Origin: Eutypa lata
Taxonomy: Eukaryota; Ascomycota; Sordariomycetes; Xylariales; Diatrypaceae
DNA: 64,000 nt
Direction: 5' to 3'
Assembly (NCBI GenBank): GCA_022661535.1
Contig: JAKULF010000020.1
Span: 1 to 64,000 of the forward strand
Positions within the stretch are counted from its first letter, which is position 1. Each line of letters begins with the position of its first letter. This document shows positions 46,528-58,862 of the stretch, one piece after another. The notes under the pieces are model-generated. The model was given only the letters and a program-made list of their open reading frames with translations. It had not been told where the DNA came from and did not search any database. Made by a program: the position numbers and the translations under genes.

Positions 46528-46912
46528 CGCCGTAGAAGTTCCTCCTCAAGCTCAAGCACAAGCACAAGCACAAGCACCACCTTAGCTAATGACTAGACCC
46601 TCCTACGAGAGACTCTCCGTAGTCTAGTCCTTGGTCTTATGTACAGGAAGTAACCTCAATACTTTTAATTATCTCCAGTTCTACCGACAGACTTTCCCAA
46701 ATTGGAAAGTGGACTCTCCGGAATACTACTAATCTCTCCGCACTTACTTAGGTAATATCACGAACATTTTATGCACAGTCATGACATGAAATAAGCAGCA
46801 TGAAGATGATATCATAATTGTGAATATAGTAAGACGCTGGTCTAACTTATTATTTCAATAAGATACTGGTACATATGAGATTATACACTAGATCCTTTCA
46901 ACTCTCTGGCTA
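46528..46912. other. Intergenic with CAAGCA microsatellite
   Basis: Carboxypeptidase leader region and 3' end of the Zn2Cys6 gene. It contains a short (CAAGCA)n run at about 46546-46578 just upstream of the carboxypeptidase ATG. Confidence 0.6.
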
Positions 46913-48906
46913 TCAGATAATAAACAGACCTGTGGTCTGCTTCATGACGTCTAAATAATCAACCCTGGCACCTTCTCTACTCTGTACCTTAATGACTTGC
47001 TCAAGCAGTATGCGTGTCTTTCCAAAGTTGGCACCCCATACTTCGGAATCAGCAAGTGTTCTTATCACCCAGTCCTGATGTACTATGTCCGTAGTTTCGA
47101 TGCCAGCTAGGAAGAGGATGCGAGGCCAAATGTTTTGCGGCGAGGGCGGCCGAAATCGACATACCGTAGAGGCTATACGGATAGTGCGGGTGGCAGCGGA
47201 TTCTGCGGAAATCAATTTTTTGGGTAGGCTATTTGCTACGACGGCAGGTAGCATCCTGTGAAAGCAGATGACTACGCTGTAGAATGTTGCTAAGAGGAGA
47301 AGGCAGTTGAAGCGCTTCATGGATATCTTCCCGCTGAGTGAGCGGGTAGGGTTTTGTAAGGTGGAAACAATGGAAGCCATCGTCACGTCATCTTCGAGCC
47401 GCTCCTGGATCGATAACAGTTCAGACTGCACGGCTGCCCATATCGCAACCGGTGCTGTGACCTGCCTACGATGTAGATGTACGATTCTTCCTTCTGCTGT
47501 ATCAAGTTCTAGATTCAGGCGGAGACATGGCTTGGTTTCTTGTAGCCCGGATGTAGTAGGCTTCACATCTGGAAAGGCTGCGCTGAGAAAGTCATGTTCT
47601 GAACTGAACAGTTCAAGATTCTGTAAGAGGCGCCCCGTGCCTCCAATCCAGGAGGCCCGAGCGTCATAAGCCGCCAGCCAGACTAATACGCGACTACCAA
47701 TAGGTCCAAGAGGAGCAGCCTGTCCTCCAGCCTTTTGGTGGCGTCGATGAGCATCAACTAGGTCGGCAGTGAACTCTAGATGTCGACAGAAGGGGGTGAT
47801 ACCAGAGGCTGCCAGAAGTTCAAATTGGAGGGCGAACCAGATTGTGATAAGGGAAAGCTCGAAATGATGAGCGACGTCTTGATCACGATGCATCAACGAG
47901 ACAGCATGGGAATACCGGTCTCTAGCCTTTTGAATTGAATCGGGTTCGGATCTCTGCTGAGCGAGATGTAGGGCGGTCCATGCCATTACAGAATGGTACA
48001 ATGGCGCATAGAAGAGCGCCATGTCGCTGAAGATCTGGCCGTAGAGATTTTCATCACCGGAGTATCGTATCTTTGCGTAACCGGTCATAACGTTAAGGTA
48101 ATGTTGGATAAGACCGTTGTCTTCTGGACGGATGACAACAGTGGTATCTTCTTGGTCGGACTCTAAAACATCGACCGGACGAGCCGTCGACTCTGCCATT
48201 GACCCATCACCTCCTGTTTCTGGAGACGGGAACCAATTTTCATCAAGTAAGTCGAAGTTCATGTCAAGGTCAAAGAAGGACGGCATGTGTCCTGGGTGCA
48301 CATGGGCGTCTTGCGCATTCAGATGTTGCGGGTTCAGAACAACGGCGACATTAGCATTAGCCTGATCCTGTGTTACCCCGAGGGAGACATCATAGCGAGA
48401 CGAGCCAGCAGTGGCGGGAGTTGGGACAGGAGGTCCGTCTCGTATGTAGCAGTTGCGCAAGGCTTCCATGTTTTCTTGCATACCTATGCTGCCCGTGTTA
48501 ATATTTGATGGCTCTGGGCAGCCCCCCCTTTCGGGCACAGAGTGCAGGCGAGATTGCTCGGGTGATGAAGTCTTAGTCTCATTTTGCTCGGCCTCGCCGC
48601 GTGGGAGCTTTGTGTATTGAGAATTCACGAACCGCACACGGTATCGAGATGTCCCCGTAACGCTTGCCGCCCGGTCAGGCTCGAAGGAGCAATTCAGCCC
48701 GAGGCGTGTGCACGCTCTGCAGACGGGCTTGGTCTCATCACACCGGACTTTCCGTCGACGGCATGAAGAGCATCCTGCGAAGATTTAGAAACGCGCACGC
48801 CAAAGCGGTAAGTACAACAACAAGAGAGGTGAGAAAGACCTGTCTTGGTCCTGGCCGGCCGGCTTCGCTTCATGCCGGGTGCCGCCTCTGCTACTGATCT
48901 AGTCAT
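46913..48906 (-). CDS. Zn2Cys6 transcription factor
   Basis: Fungal binuclear zinc-cluster regulator, 642 aa, complement(join(46913..48774,48840..48906)). The cluster is canonical: Cys24, 27, 34, 41, 44 and 51 (C-x2-C-x6-C-x6-C-x2-C-x6-C) within KTGCSSCRRRKVRCDETKP. The intron splits the Gly codon just before the first Cys, a common position in this family; its donor (GTCTTT) is weak. The rest resembles the 'fungal-specific transcription factor domain 2' group: YSHAVSLMHRD, HHFELSLITIWFALQFELLA, SWIGGTGRLL. It is nuclear. A second ATG at 48873 is possible. It is divergent from the MFS permease and downstream genes are catabolic, so it is a candidate local activator. Confidence 0.92.
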
Positions 48907-49566
48907 GTGGAACCGAGCCTTTCAAAATCCAGCACCCGGCCGATTACACGATTACCATTCGTCATCCAGAGTCCAGGCACGGAACGTGGCTTCGGCTAGG
49001 TCACCTATGTATGTAGGTAAAAATAAATAAAAATATGGACGAACAACAGGGATCGCTTACTGAGTACGGAATTCAGTGAACAAAAGACTTCGCATCTACC
49101 CATCTGACGTTGAATCCGAGTCCAATCGCGAGGTGGAGATGAACTGGAAACATGTCTCGGGGGGGAGTTCTCTAATTCGATTGCTAATGCTCGCTTCAGT
49201 TCTTTCTATATTGGGTAACCAACTCGGATAGACTAAACCCCGCAATAACATTTACAAAACCTTGGCCTGCGAGTCAGAAAACAACTGGGGATTGGAGACC
49301 TGCTAATTTGTTAGTGTTGTCTAGTACGAGATCCCAGAGAGGGAAAGGTAAGACCCCTAAAATAAATTGATAAGGGTGACGTGCAGCTAACATTCAGCAA
49401 CCATGCGCAACAACCCTGGAGATAAGAAAGAACCATACAGGGTCGAGAGGGTTGGCGTGATTTAAAATAAACAGAGTGCCTGCGCTCACCAACGATCAAA
49501 GACATGTAGCCCCTCTTCTCAACCTATCTACACTTGCTTTGTTGTAGTATCGAAAGAGCCTCTGAA
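48907..49566. promoter_or_regulatory. Bidirectional promoter, regulator and permease
   Basis: 660 bp between the divergent starts of the Zn2Cys6 regulator and the Dal5-type permease. CGG triplets occur but no convincing inverted or everted CGG pair was located by eye. Confidence 0.4.
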
Positions 49567-51332
49567 ATGGAGAAAAGTATGGAGAAGTCTGATGTTCAAT
49601 CAGTTCCCGAAGGGGGAGTCAGCAATGGTGACAAGGCGTACGAGTTTGCGGAACAGCATCGCATCGGACCGCTGAGCGACGCGGACAACAAGCGCGTTCT
49701 CGCCAAGATTGACCGTCATCTGCTGCCATTGGTATGATTTCCCATCCTAATAGGGTAAAATATGGCCCCGTGTGGATCTTAAGGGGCTAACAGTAAATCA
49801 AGATGATCATCACCTATACCCTCAACTTTATGGACAAGAATGCCTTGTCTTATTCAGCCAACTTTGGTCTCCTCACAGACAACGTGAGTACCCGTGCGGT
49901 CTATCTACATACTGATATAGAGTCTTGCACTAACAATACTCTAAGCACTTGGTTGGAAATCAATACAGTTGGGCATCCGGTTCTATCTTCTACCTTGGTA
50001 TGCACCACTGTCCACTCTATGTAATTAATCGCCGTGTGCATTCAGGGGCTAATCATTCATCACAGCGTACTTGGTGTCTCAGCCGATTGTTGCTCGGTTG
50101 ATTGTACGCTTCCCCATCGGCCGCGTCGTGGCTATTGCCACCATCCTCTGGGGTGCGGTGTTGATGACAACGGCAGCAGCTCGATCTTTTGCTAGTTTAA
50201 TGGCCATTCGAGCCATTCTCGGTTGTCTCGAATCATGCATCAATCCTGCTTTTATCATCATCTCCTCTCAATGGTGGACTCGTGAGGAGCAGCCCCTCCG
50301 CATCTCATTCTGGTATCTGGGCAACTCGATAGGTCAAGTTTGTGGTGGACTCCTTGGCTATGGTATTGCTCACATCAACTACTATGCCGTTCCAAATTGG
50401 GCTTGGTTCTTCCTTATTTTCGGCGCCATCACTATTCTTTATGGTACCTTCATGCTCTACTATCTACCTGACTCGCCTATGACCGCTCGTTGGTTGTCTG
50501 AAGCCGACCGAGCCATGGCAATCGAACGTGTGCGAAGCAACCGGACTAGTATTGAGAACCACGTGTGGAAGTGGTCTCAGTTTAAGGAGTGTATCCTCGA
50601 CGTCCAATGTTGGATGCTTGTTTTGACCTTCTTCCTCGATGATATACCCGCGGGTGGAGTCGCTTCATTTGGGAGTATTGTAGTCAAAGGCTTCGGCTTT
50701 GATACTCTTTACTCCACGCTCCTTCTTGTCCCTCTTGGAGTAATCCAAGCTATCTGTATTCTCTTTGGAGGTTTCATGACCAGGTACTTTAAAAACATTA
50801 GGACTTGGCTCATAGCTGGTAAGTTTCTCGGATGAAGTGAAACCCCCGGTACTCCTTACTTTTGAAGCTAATTACTCTAGGTTGCCAAATTCCTGCTCTC
50901 ATCGGGGCTGTTCTACTCTACACTCTGCCCCGAGAAAACATGCGCGGACTCCTGGGTTCTTACTACATTGTACAAACCCACGGCATTGTCGGCACGCTTA
51001 CGATGTCTCTCGTATCAAGTAATTTCGCCGGATACACCAAAAAGGCCACCGCATCAGCCATGATGTACATCGCCTTCTGCGTTGGTCAGGTCGCCGCGCC
51101 CCAGTTGTTCCTCCCGAGCGAAGCGCCAGTGTATCACAGCGCTTTCCTCGCCGCCTTCGTCTGTTTCGCGCTATGCATTGTTATCAGCGTTATCTTGCGG
51201 TTCTACCTCATCTGGGAGAACAAGAGACGTGATCGTGTGGCCATAGCGGAGGGGGAGATCAGTTCCACTGCTGGGGACTTTCTTGATCTTACCGACAAGC
51301 AGCAGAAGCCTGTCTTCCGCTATGTATACTAG
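49567..51332 (+). CDS. MFS permease of the Dal5/allantoate (anion:cation symporter) family
   Basis: 500 aa, join(49567..49731,49803..49883,49946..49997,50066..50818,50881..51332). Cytosolic N-terminus of about 55 residues, then MIITYTLNFMDKNALSYSAN, the characteristic helix-1 DKxALSYA motif of Dal5/Tna1-type carriers of allantoate, nicotinate, vitamins and small organic anions. Other family marks: NQYSWASGSIFYL, RAILGCLESCINPAFIIISSQWW (helix 4), YYLPDSPMTARWLSEADR, and NFAGYTKKATASAMMYIAF in the C-terminal half. Five exons with introns of 62-71 bp, all consistent in phase. Divergent from the Zn2Cys6 regulator and upstream of the amidohydrolase. Substrate not predictable; peptides or amides would fit the neighbours. 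Confidence 0.93.
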
Positions 51333-52160
51333 TCAGTTAGGGTTTTATCACTATAGAACTTCAATTATGTTCATGTATAGTGTATTTCTTCTTAGGCGGA
51401 GGCTGAAAGGGGCTATTAGGTGATGGGGAAGATCAAACTACGATTTTAATGCCAAGGATAACCATGATCTCTCGGAGGTAACCGTAGAATCTGCAGATAA
51501 TCCATACCATGCGCCACTCTCAACGCGAGGTCGCAAATCTAGAGACTCCAAAAGTGACAAAGCCAATCTAATCAAGTTCTACGAACCGCCCCACCGTGAT
51601 CAATTAGTAGTAACATGAAATGAATGCATATCGTTGTTACAATGGCAGACTAGTATCAAGGCGCGTGGATTATGCCCATGTTCTCTCTTTTTCTTTCTCC
51701 GATATAGGATATGGCCTCGAACGCGTAAGTACGCGGAGATTCAACGGGGAGACACGAAAATGTGATCTTTACATGTTCGGATGCATGCGACAACATGCAG
51801 TTGGAGGCATCTGAGTATGTTCTAGTTTCTTCAGACCACTTATCGGCGTATTGCGACCATTCCACACTTCATAGTTATCGTAGGTATGATATCCCCGGTT
51901 GTGTTCGGCAAACAATTTCCTATTTCGGCATAAGCCTAGCGACTGTCTGGTTAGCCTCCCCTTTATTCATAATTCAGGTTAATCAATGGAGTACGAAGTA
52001 TTAATTTTGATATCGGTATGATCATGTTGGGCTACTACGTATGAACAGTTGGGGTGTTAGATTCAGTTATGTATCAAAGGTTAAATAAATACTTAAATCA
52101 TATTGGCATGTTTTTTCACAGCCGATATCATTCATGCGTTGTCGATAGGTGTTGTAAGAC
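51333..52160. other. Intergenic, no gene seen
   Basis: 3' flank of the permease and promoter of the amidohydrolase. Short ORFs near 51620-52004 on both strands show no family resemblance. Confidence 0.5.
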
Positions 52161-55152
52161 ATGGAGAAGGCCAGGCAGATGAGCCCCAACAATAGGGGTA
52201 GTAGTCAACGCTATAGCCAGAGCAGCAGTATTGTACCTACTACCAATAGGGCTCTTGTATTGAGTGTTATTGCATCTATCTCTACAACTTATTTTCTCTC
52301 AAATTATTGGCATTTACCTTACAAACAAGAAGATCGTATAATTCCACATGGAATCCCTAAGGCAGACTTTGAATATGGCCTTACACAATGTGCCCTCAAC
52401 CGAGAACGTCCCACAGTGGATCGGAATTTAGCATCCACTCGTCTTGCCACACATACACGAACCGGATCCGGTTCCGGTCCCCGGAAAATCCTCTTCAATG
52501 CGACGCTGGTTGATGGTGATGGGACTGTCACATGGAACTGCAACATTGAGATGCAAGATGGCATTTTCACGCGGGTTTCCACCGACCCCCTGGATTTTAT
52601 GGAACTCGGCTCATCCCCGAACACGGAGTTGGTAGATCTTGGCGGTCGAATTGTGACGCCGGGCCTCATAGACATACATTCACATGTCGGTGTAAGGGAG
52701 ACGCCACAAATTTGGGCAACAGAGGACGTGACTGAGATCTCAGCGCCAGTTACTCCCTGGGGACGCGCTATAGATGCTTTCAAGCCCCATGATGGCGCGA
52801 TCCCAGTCATCGCCAGCGGGGGCGTGACGACATCGCTGGTGCTCACCGGTGCCAAGAACCAGATCTCAGGTGAAGGCGTCGTTGTGAAGATGAAGCACGC
52901 CAATTCGGTTCTAGGTATGCTTGTCAACCAGACAGAAAGTGGCGTAAAGCCGCAGAGATATCTTAAGATGGCTATGGGAGAGAATCAGAAGAGGCAATTT
53001 CAGAATGTAGCCGGCGGACCATCAACTCGGATCGGAGAGTCGTACTGGTATCGCAAGGCATACGAAAGTGCACGCCGGGTTAAGTTAGAACAGGATATCT
53101 GGTGTGCTGCGGCTTCGAAGGCAACCGGTCCAAATTCGATAACTCAAGAATACCCCCATTCTTTGGAGTGGCAGACGCTAGTCGATGTTTTGCGAGGCGA
53201 TGTTAACGTTCATGTGCATGGCTATGAGACTGAAGATATCCTAGCTATGTTCGACCATGCAGATGAGTTCGGATTCAACATCACAGCACTACACCATGCG
53301 CTTCATGCCGATTTACTTTTAAATCAGATCAAGGATAGGGGTATCGCTGTTGTTGGTTTCTCAGATTCATGGGGAGACAAAAAGGAGCTCTATGATGTAA
53401 GCTCATCATATCCCCAGAAGATTGCCGGGAGTGGCATTCCTTTCGCTCTTACCCGTGACCATCCCGCAGAGCATGGTCAATGGCTAGCATACGAGGCGCA
53501 AATCGGACATCACTTTGGCCTTGAAACAAACCATGCGATTTCGTCTATTATTTCAGTACCGGCTCGGCTTCTTGGCATGGATAACAGACTTGGATTCGTA
53601 CGGCCTGGCTACGATGCAGATCTCGTCGTCTGGGACAGACATCCTCTGCGAGTAGGTGCGTCGCCTCTTGAGGTCTTTATTGATGGAAGTAGTATCATCA
53701 AGGCTTCCGATAGCCTTTGGACCAGGTCAAAATCACCGGACTTTGAGAATGAGGCGCCACAGCCGCGACCAACGACGGTACCCCGGGATGAGTGCAAACC
53801 AGGTTACTCCGATGTGGTTATTCGTGGTTTGCGGGAGAGCTTCATTGGCGACAATGGTACACGGAGTGAAGAGACCAAGATTGGAGACCTCACGGCTGTG
53901 ATACGCTCAGGTCAAGTATTATGCGTTGGTGGAACAGAATGTGATGACATGGCAGAGAAAGCCGTGGACGATGATGTTCCAGTCATGACACTCGAGCAGG
54001 GCTATATGCTTCCGGTATGCTATTCCCTTATTCATTATAGGTTTACCTCTTCTAAGTGCACACCAGGGCTTGACAATTGTTACTCGACTACATGGCTTAG
54101 TGGAGATGCGCCAAGAGCCTTCAACTGGGGATGGTGCCTCTGTAGGCGATAGATACGAAAGACCTCTTGAAAGCAGATTTGGCATTAAGTTCGATGGCGC
54201 GCATATAGAGAGAGCCCACCGGGGTGGAGTTACTCGCATCGTAACGCCGCCGCTTACTGATGGCTTCTTCCACGGCATTAGCACTTTGTTCCGCTCGGGG
54301 GCAAAAAGTGGTACGTGAGCTTGCCTCCTAATATACGATCGAGAGACTAACATAGATTAGTACTTGATGATGGTGCAATTGCTGTATCTAATGTCGCGCT
54401 GCATTTCACCATCGGACATGATGGTAAAAGTAAGTCTCTGTCATTAGTCCACCCCTCTTATGCCGAATCATTCAAACCTCTAATCGGTATTCATAGACCC
54501 AGCAACGCCGTCCATCACGTCGCAGGTCAGCAAGCTACGGGATCTATTGACGATAGACAAACACATCCACACTGTTTACCAAAGAGCCGCGAAGGCGGAG
54601 ATTCCTGTTGTCGTCCATACCAACAACAAAGACATCATCGCACAAATGATCGCTCTAAAGCGGGAGACAGGCGCTCATATCGTCATAATGGGCGGCGCCG
54701 AAGCCCACCTACTGGTGACTGAACTCGCAGGGGCAAACATGCCTGTAATTTTCACCCCTTTCTGGGGATGCGAGCCTCTCTTCTGGGATGGCCGTAACTG
54801 CCTTCCCGGTCCGCCTCTCCAGGATCAACTAGGTCCCCAAGTGTTGATGGCGGCTGGTGTCAAGGTTGCCATTTCGAACTTCGATGACACGAACAACCAC
54901 ATCCGGAATAGCATATGGGAGGCTAGCTGGCTCGCTGGGCCCGGAAACCATAGTCAGGCGCTCGACTTAGTTTCGAAGAATATTGAGGATATCCTGCTGC
55001 TTCCACGAACCCAGGACTTCGTAGTATATGAAGGTAGCCCATTTGACTTCGGGTCCCGTGTTGCCCTGATTTTCGAAGAAGGCAAGATACAACGCTGTTA
55101 TCCAGACGTTGATGAAGTTTCAAGGCAGGATAAGATTGGGTTGAGGTCGTAG
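52161..55152 (+). CDS. Membrane-anchored amidohydrolase (carbohydrate esterase 9-like)
   Basis: Large metal-dependent amidohydrolase, 940 aa, join(52161..54014,54067..54310,54361..54429,54497..55152). One transmembrane helix lies at residues 31-48, so the catalytic part is probably lumenal or extracellular. Metal-site segments: GLIDIHSHVGV (HxH), ALHHALHADLL, GFSDSWGD; then RLGFVRPGYDADLVVWDRHP, the closing strand of the composite domain. A second, related module follows (GLTIVTRLHGLVEMR, PVVVHTNNKD, SPFDFGSRVALIFEEGKIQRC), so the protein looks like a tandem or extended fungal-type enzyme. Fungal homologues are annotated as carbohydrate esterase family 9 (N-acetylglucosamine-phosphate deacetylase relatives). 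Imidazolonepropionase-like activity is an alternative. Substrate uncertain. Confidence 0.88.
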
Positions 55153-56152
55153 GTTTTAACCAATCAATTATTAATAGACATCGCGTAATAGTGTGTAGAT
55201 CTTTTCACGCACGCGTCAAGCATTGGACATGGCGAATGACGTAATGCTTCAGCTGTGACTGTTACACATCCCCCTTGGTTATTCGATTTACTTTATATTC
55301 ACCTGGCACTTGATCTCTTCAGTCCATAAATCAGCCGATATATATTCTTGAGGGGCTGACTCCCCAACTCACGTTCATAGGCAGCACCACAAGGTGGTAG
55401 TGATCGGTTAGGGGTTTACTATTTGTACTTAAGGCTTAGTTAGTGGACTACCTCTCTGGGCAGTTAGGACCTAACTACCCCACTTAGCCCAGTTGCGTTG
55501 CAGTGATTGGCAATAGGGGTTCAGGGGCTACAGGTGTATGTATACATGCAAATAGTCCAATGTTTCTTATGACGAAAACCTTCATGGACTTCAAGTTGTG
55601 CTAGAGCTATATCTACCCACTTACCTCTAGTTCTAGCTTGTTCTTGAAAAACTTGAGCAAACCAGCATCTTAATGTTTCGCTGAGTACCCACTTATAGTA
55701 GGGTATGGAAGTTAGGGAAAAGGGGTACGCTCTGTTTCGTAGTACAAGCACAATTACCATGGCTTTTGAGGTTGGGCTTTTCCTTGAACACTGTTTTTAA
55801 TATACTATGAAAGGAAGATGAGTACTCAAAGTACTAAATAGTAGCCGTGGGTAGTTAGACCATTAGCTCGTTAGATTCCATGCCGTTAAAAGTAGGAGGC
55901 AGCCTAATAGACATGGCTAGGAGTAAAATGCTACCGGGAAATTACAGGTAGAAGATTTTAGAGCAATCAAATATTATTATCAGACAGTTCGAATGCAATA
56001 TTTGGGTGTTGATCTACTCCCATCCTCACATAAAAGACAACACCTTCATCTACATTAGAATCAGAATATCTCGTAGTATAAACTTAACAACATATGTTCT
56101 CCCTTCCATATTCACCCAGCTCCATCTCCATAAAAATAACAGCGTTGAATTA
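55153..56152. other. 1-kb intergenic region, possible old repeat
   Basis: Between amidohydrolase and the 2OG-oxygenase-like gene, both ending here. Contains a small palindrome agttaggacctaact (about 55465) and a 79-codon minus-strand ORF (55521-55760) that I cannot assign. It may be transposon debris, but no termini or target duplications were found. Confidence 0.4.
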
Positions 56153-57370
56153 CTACAAAGACAATATACGTTTCGTAGTTCGCGCACGAAGTCCATATCT
56201 TGTCTGTTTGGTAAGCCTCTTTACCTCCCGAACCGGCGCCTTCCGCTTCAACTTATTACGTTCATCAAGCCAAGGAGATCGCATGCGAGCGTTCTTGATA
56301 GCCTTCGATACTTCGAACACCATTCCTGTGTTAATATCCCCGTCACACCGAACCTCGAATCCAGCGCGCTTCTCCGGGCCCTCCTTCATCTCGTATAGAG
56401 TTGTGCCGTGGTAGTCTTGCGGATGCCATGCCGAAACGGTGTTCGTATTGGGCTGCATCATAATTCCGTATGATGCCATATAAAAGTTTCCACCCTTGGT
56501 TGGGTCACGGGGAGCCTCGGCAGTGTACGCTACGAGCCAATTGTTCCCGTTGGTCTCTCGGTGTGTGTAACGCGCGTAGTTAATTGCCGACATGCCAGAG
56601 GGAGGCGGGAGCTCAAGGTCTCTGAACGTGACCGATCTCCCGTCGATTCGGAAGCTGAACGTGTCATCGTCTCGCATCATATCCATGCGCGGGAGATCGT
56701 TTTGCTCGATGAGGTCGTTATATGCGTTGATGATCTCGGGTGGCAGACGGGATCTCATCATGTTCCATATTAGGCCGGCCATTCCCTGGGCTTTGACGTT
56801 TAAATTTCTCTCCCTCTCCTGCTTCTCCGGCGTGTTCAAGCGTACGCAGGGAGAGGCCATTTGAATTTGGGGTTCGTGGCGAGAACCACAGGTATAACCG
56901 AAATGCACGAGCATCCCGGGGTCTTCCCTTCTATCGTCCCGTCTGTACTTCAGGATTTCGCCGCACACGTCTACCATAGTTTCCCTGACCTTATTGTCCG
57001 GCGTGAAGTTCCGAAGAACAACGAGCGCTATCTCTTTAGTATCCGCATCTCGGAATATGACACTCTCGTCCTGTGGAATAATATATTGGAGGCGGGACAT
57101 ATCCAGGTCAATGATCTCGCGACGCTTCCCCTTGTTGTACCGGGGGTCTGCTAGGGGTTTTCCTGCCCAATAGGCATCCCATTCACGTTTCGCTTTAGGA
57201 GTTCCGGCTGTAAAATAATTGTTGATGGGATAAGGCTCTTCTAAACGTTTGAGGTAAACGGTTTTAATGTTCTTCTTATGATATTCATCTCTTTGCTTCG
57301 GAGTCCAATCAAGCCCTAGCTTCTTCTTGTACTTCTCATCAGCACGCACAGCTCCCTTGGTCCTTGCCAT
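56153..57370 (-). CDS. Putative Fe(II)/2-oxoglutarate oxygenase, single exon
   Basis: 405 aa without introns, Lys/Arg-rich at both ends (nuclear localisation is possible). I do not recognise the family by name. The middle has the spacing of a double-stranded beta-helix dioxygenase: His270-Arg-Glu272 in ARYTHRETNGNNW (HxE), a strand GGNFYMASYGIMMQ, distal His321 in SAWHPQDYHGTTLYE, and Arg341 in GFEVRCD where 2-oxoglutarate would bind. The GGxFxxxxYGI...HGTT pattern recalls fungal TET/JBP-like and prolyl-hydroxylase-type enzymes. The N-terminal region has WTPKQRDEYHKKN. Function (nucleic-acid or protein hydroxylation) is inference; a protein without activity is possible. Upstream is 1.2 kb of non-coding DNA. 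Confidence 0.55.
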   Translation of the reverse strand: MARTKGAVRADEKYKKKLGLDWTPKQRDEYHKKNIKTVYLKRLEEPYPINNYFTAGTPKAKREWDAYWAGKPLADPRYNKGKRREIIDLDMSRLQYIIPQDESVIFRDADTKEIALVVLRNFTPDNKVRETMVDVCGEILKYRRDDRREDPGMLVHFGYTCGSRHEPQIQMASPCVRLNTPEKQERERNLNVKAQGMAGLIWNMMRSRLPPEIINAYNDLIEQNDLPRMDMMRDDDTFSFRIDGRSVTFRDLELPPPSGMSAINYARYTHRETNGNNWLVAYTAEAPRDPTKGGNFYMASYGIMMQPNTNTVSAWHPQDYHGTTLYEMKEGPEKRAGFEVRCDGDINTGMVFEVSKAIKNARMRSPWLDERNKLKRKAPVREVKRLTKQTRYGLRARTTKRILSL

Positions 57371-58862
57371 GACTAAGATAATATTACGACAGTGCTCAAT
57401 TACAATGAACGCTTTGGGATCTAACTTAGACGGGTAATAATCGCTGAGTAACTGGGCTTGATTGGCACAGGTTGGATGGAAACCTGTAACTCAGATACTA
57501 AACTATGCCGCATGAAACGTCGTATAAGATAGGGGACAATAACTATATATCAAGTTTCAAAAGCTTCATACCTATTCCGGAGTTAAAAGAGCATACTAGC
57601 TATTAATACCCTACGATGCTATATACTTAGCCTTTGTTCGTCATCATGCAATTACTCGAATCGTGCTGCTCGCTTTCGTCAAGTACAAAGGCAGTTGGTT
57701 TGTCGAGTGTAGTCAGACAAAGATTATTATTGGCCGAGTCCGGTCTAGATAGAGCTAATCCCGACTTTAAGGGACGGAGACATAGAATTCGGAATGAGAA
57801 TAGTGTCGGATCGTTCTCGACCACGTTTAGAACCTATTAATTGAATCAATTTTCTCAGGGAGGCTGCGTTGTCTTCAAAGACTACATCTTTGTGCAACCG
57901 AGAAAATATTCTCCATTGCGGACATTAACACTGGTAGTCTCTATCACTTAATCATACAATACAAGCTGTGTATTGTGTCAAAAACGCGATCCTGAAATAT
58001 TTAGATTCCTCACCAGCAGAACCTGCAATGGAGTATGAGCTATACCCTCAAGTCTTGGAATCATTACTTATCCAAGATCTGCAACATAGTTCAACAAAGA
58101 TTAGAAAATGGGTACACATCTCGTAGCTAGAGTACATGGTTTATGTAACGAAGTAATTTAAAAGGTATGAACATTAGGTAGAGAAAAGGAGGCAATATCA
58201 CGTTATGGTTAAGTGACTAATGATATATTATGGCTTTAACTTTAATGTATATCAGTGGTTTCTCTATCCAGGTCAAAAGAACGATTATTTACATCAAGTT
58301 AAAATACTATTTCATATGCCATAATGAACCATGAATAAACGGAGGATGCTAATATAAGTCTACATATGAGAAGCTCAGCTTTGATATACCCGTAAACGCA
58401 GTCTGGCAGTATGTCGAAAGTCCTTAGAGAAAGCTGGCCCATTGTGTATACTACTCACTTCATACCGAACCTATTCAATAAGCAATAGTGGTAGGTCTCT
58501 TAATGTTATAATTATTTTCAGACCGTGGGTGGGGCCTCAAGAGTCTCCTGACATGAGTGAGGTATGTAGGAAGACCGGACAAGACGTGTACTTAGGTAAC
58601 TAGGTAGCTCACCCACCGAACAAGCCACTAATTAAAGCAGGAGTGACCAACCGCCTAATATAGGTTCGGTACCTAAGATCGAAAAAGATACCTACTACGT
58701 ACTTGCAACACTTGGTTTCTAAGGAAGTCAAGTTTCTACCTCACTGCTATACCTCACTACTATACTAAAAAGGGAATAATGATTGCCACAGATATATAAC
58801 ACGCCCTCATCACCTTTTCTCATGATGAACTAGAGGTAGATGTCAATTCATATACACCCCAG
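57371..58862. other. 1.5-kb intergenic region
   Basis: Region between two divergently transcribed genes, AT-leaning, no supported ORF. It must contain the missing 5' end of the macro-domain gene. Confidence 0.5.

Noticed and set aside
55521..55760. 79-codon ORF as a transposase fragment
   Set aside because: No recognisable transposase or reverse-transcriptase motif, terminal repeat or target duplication could be found.
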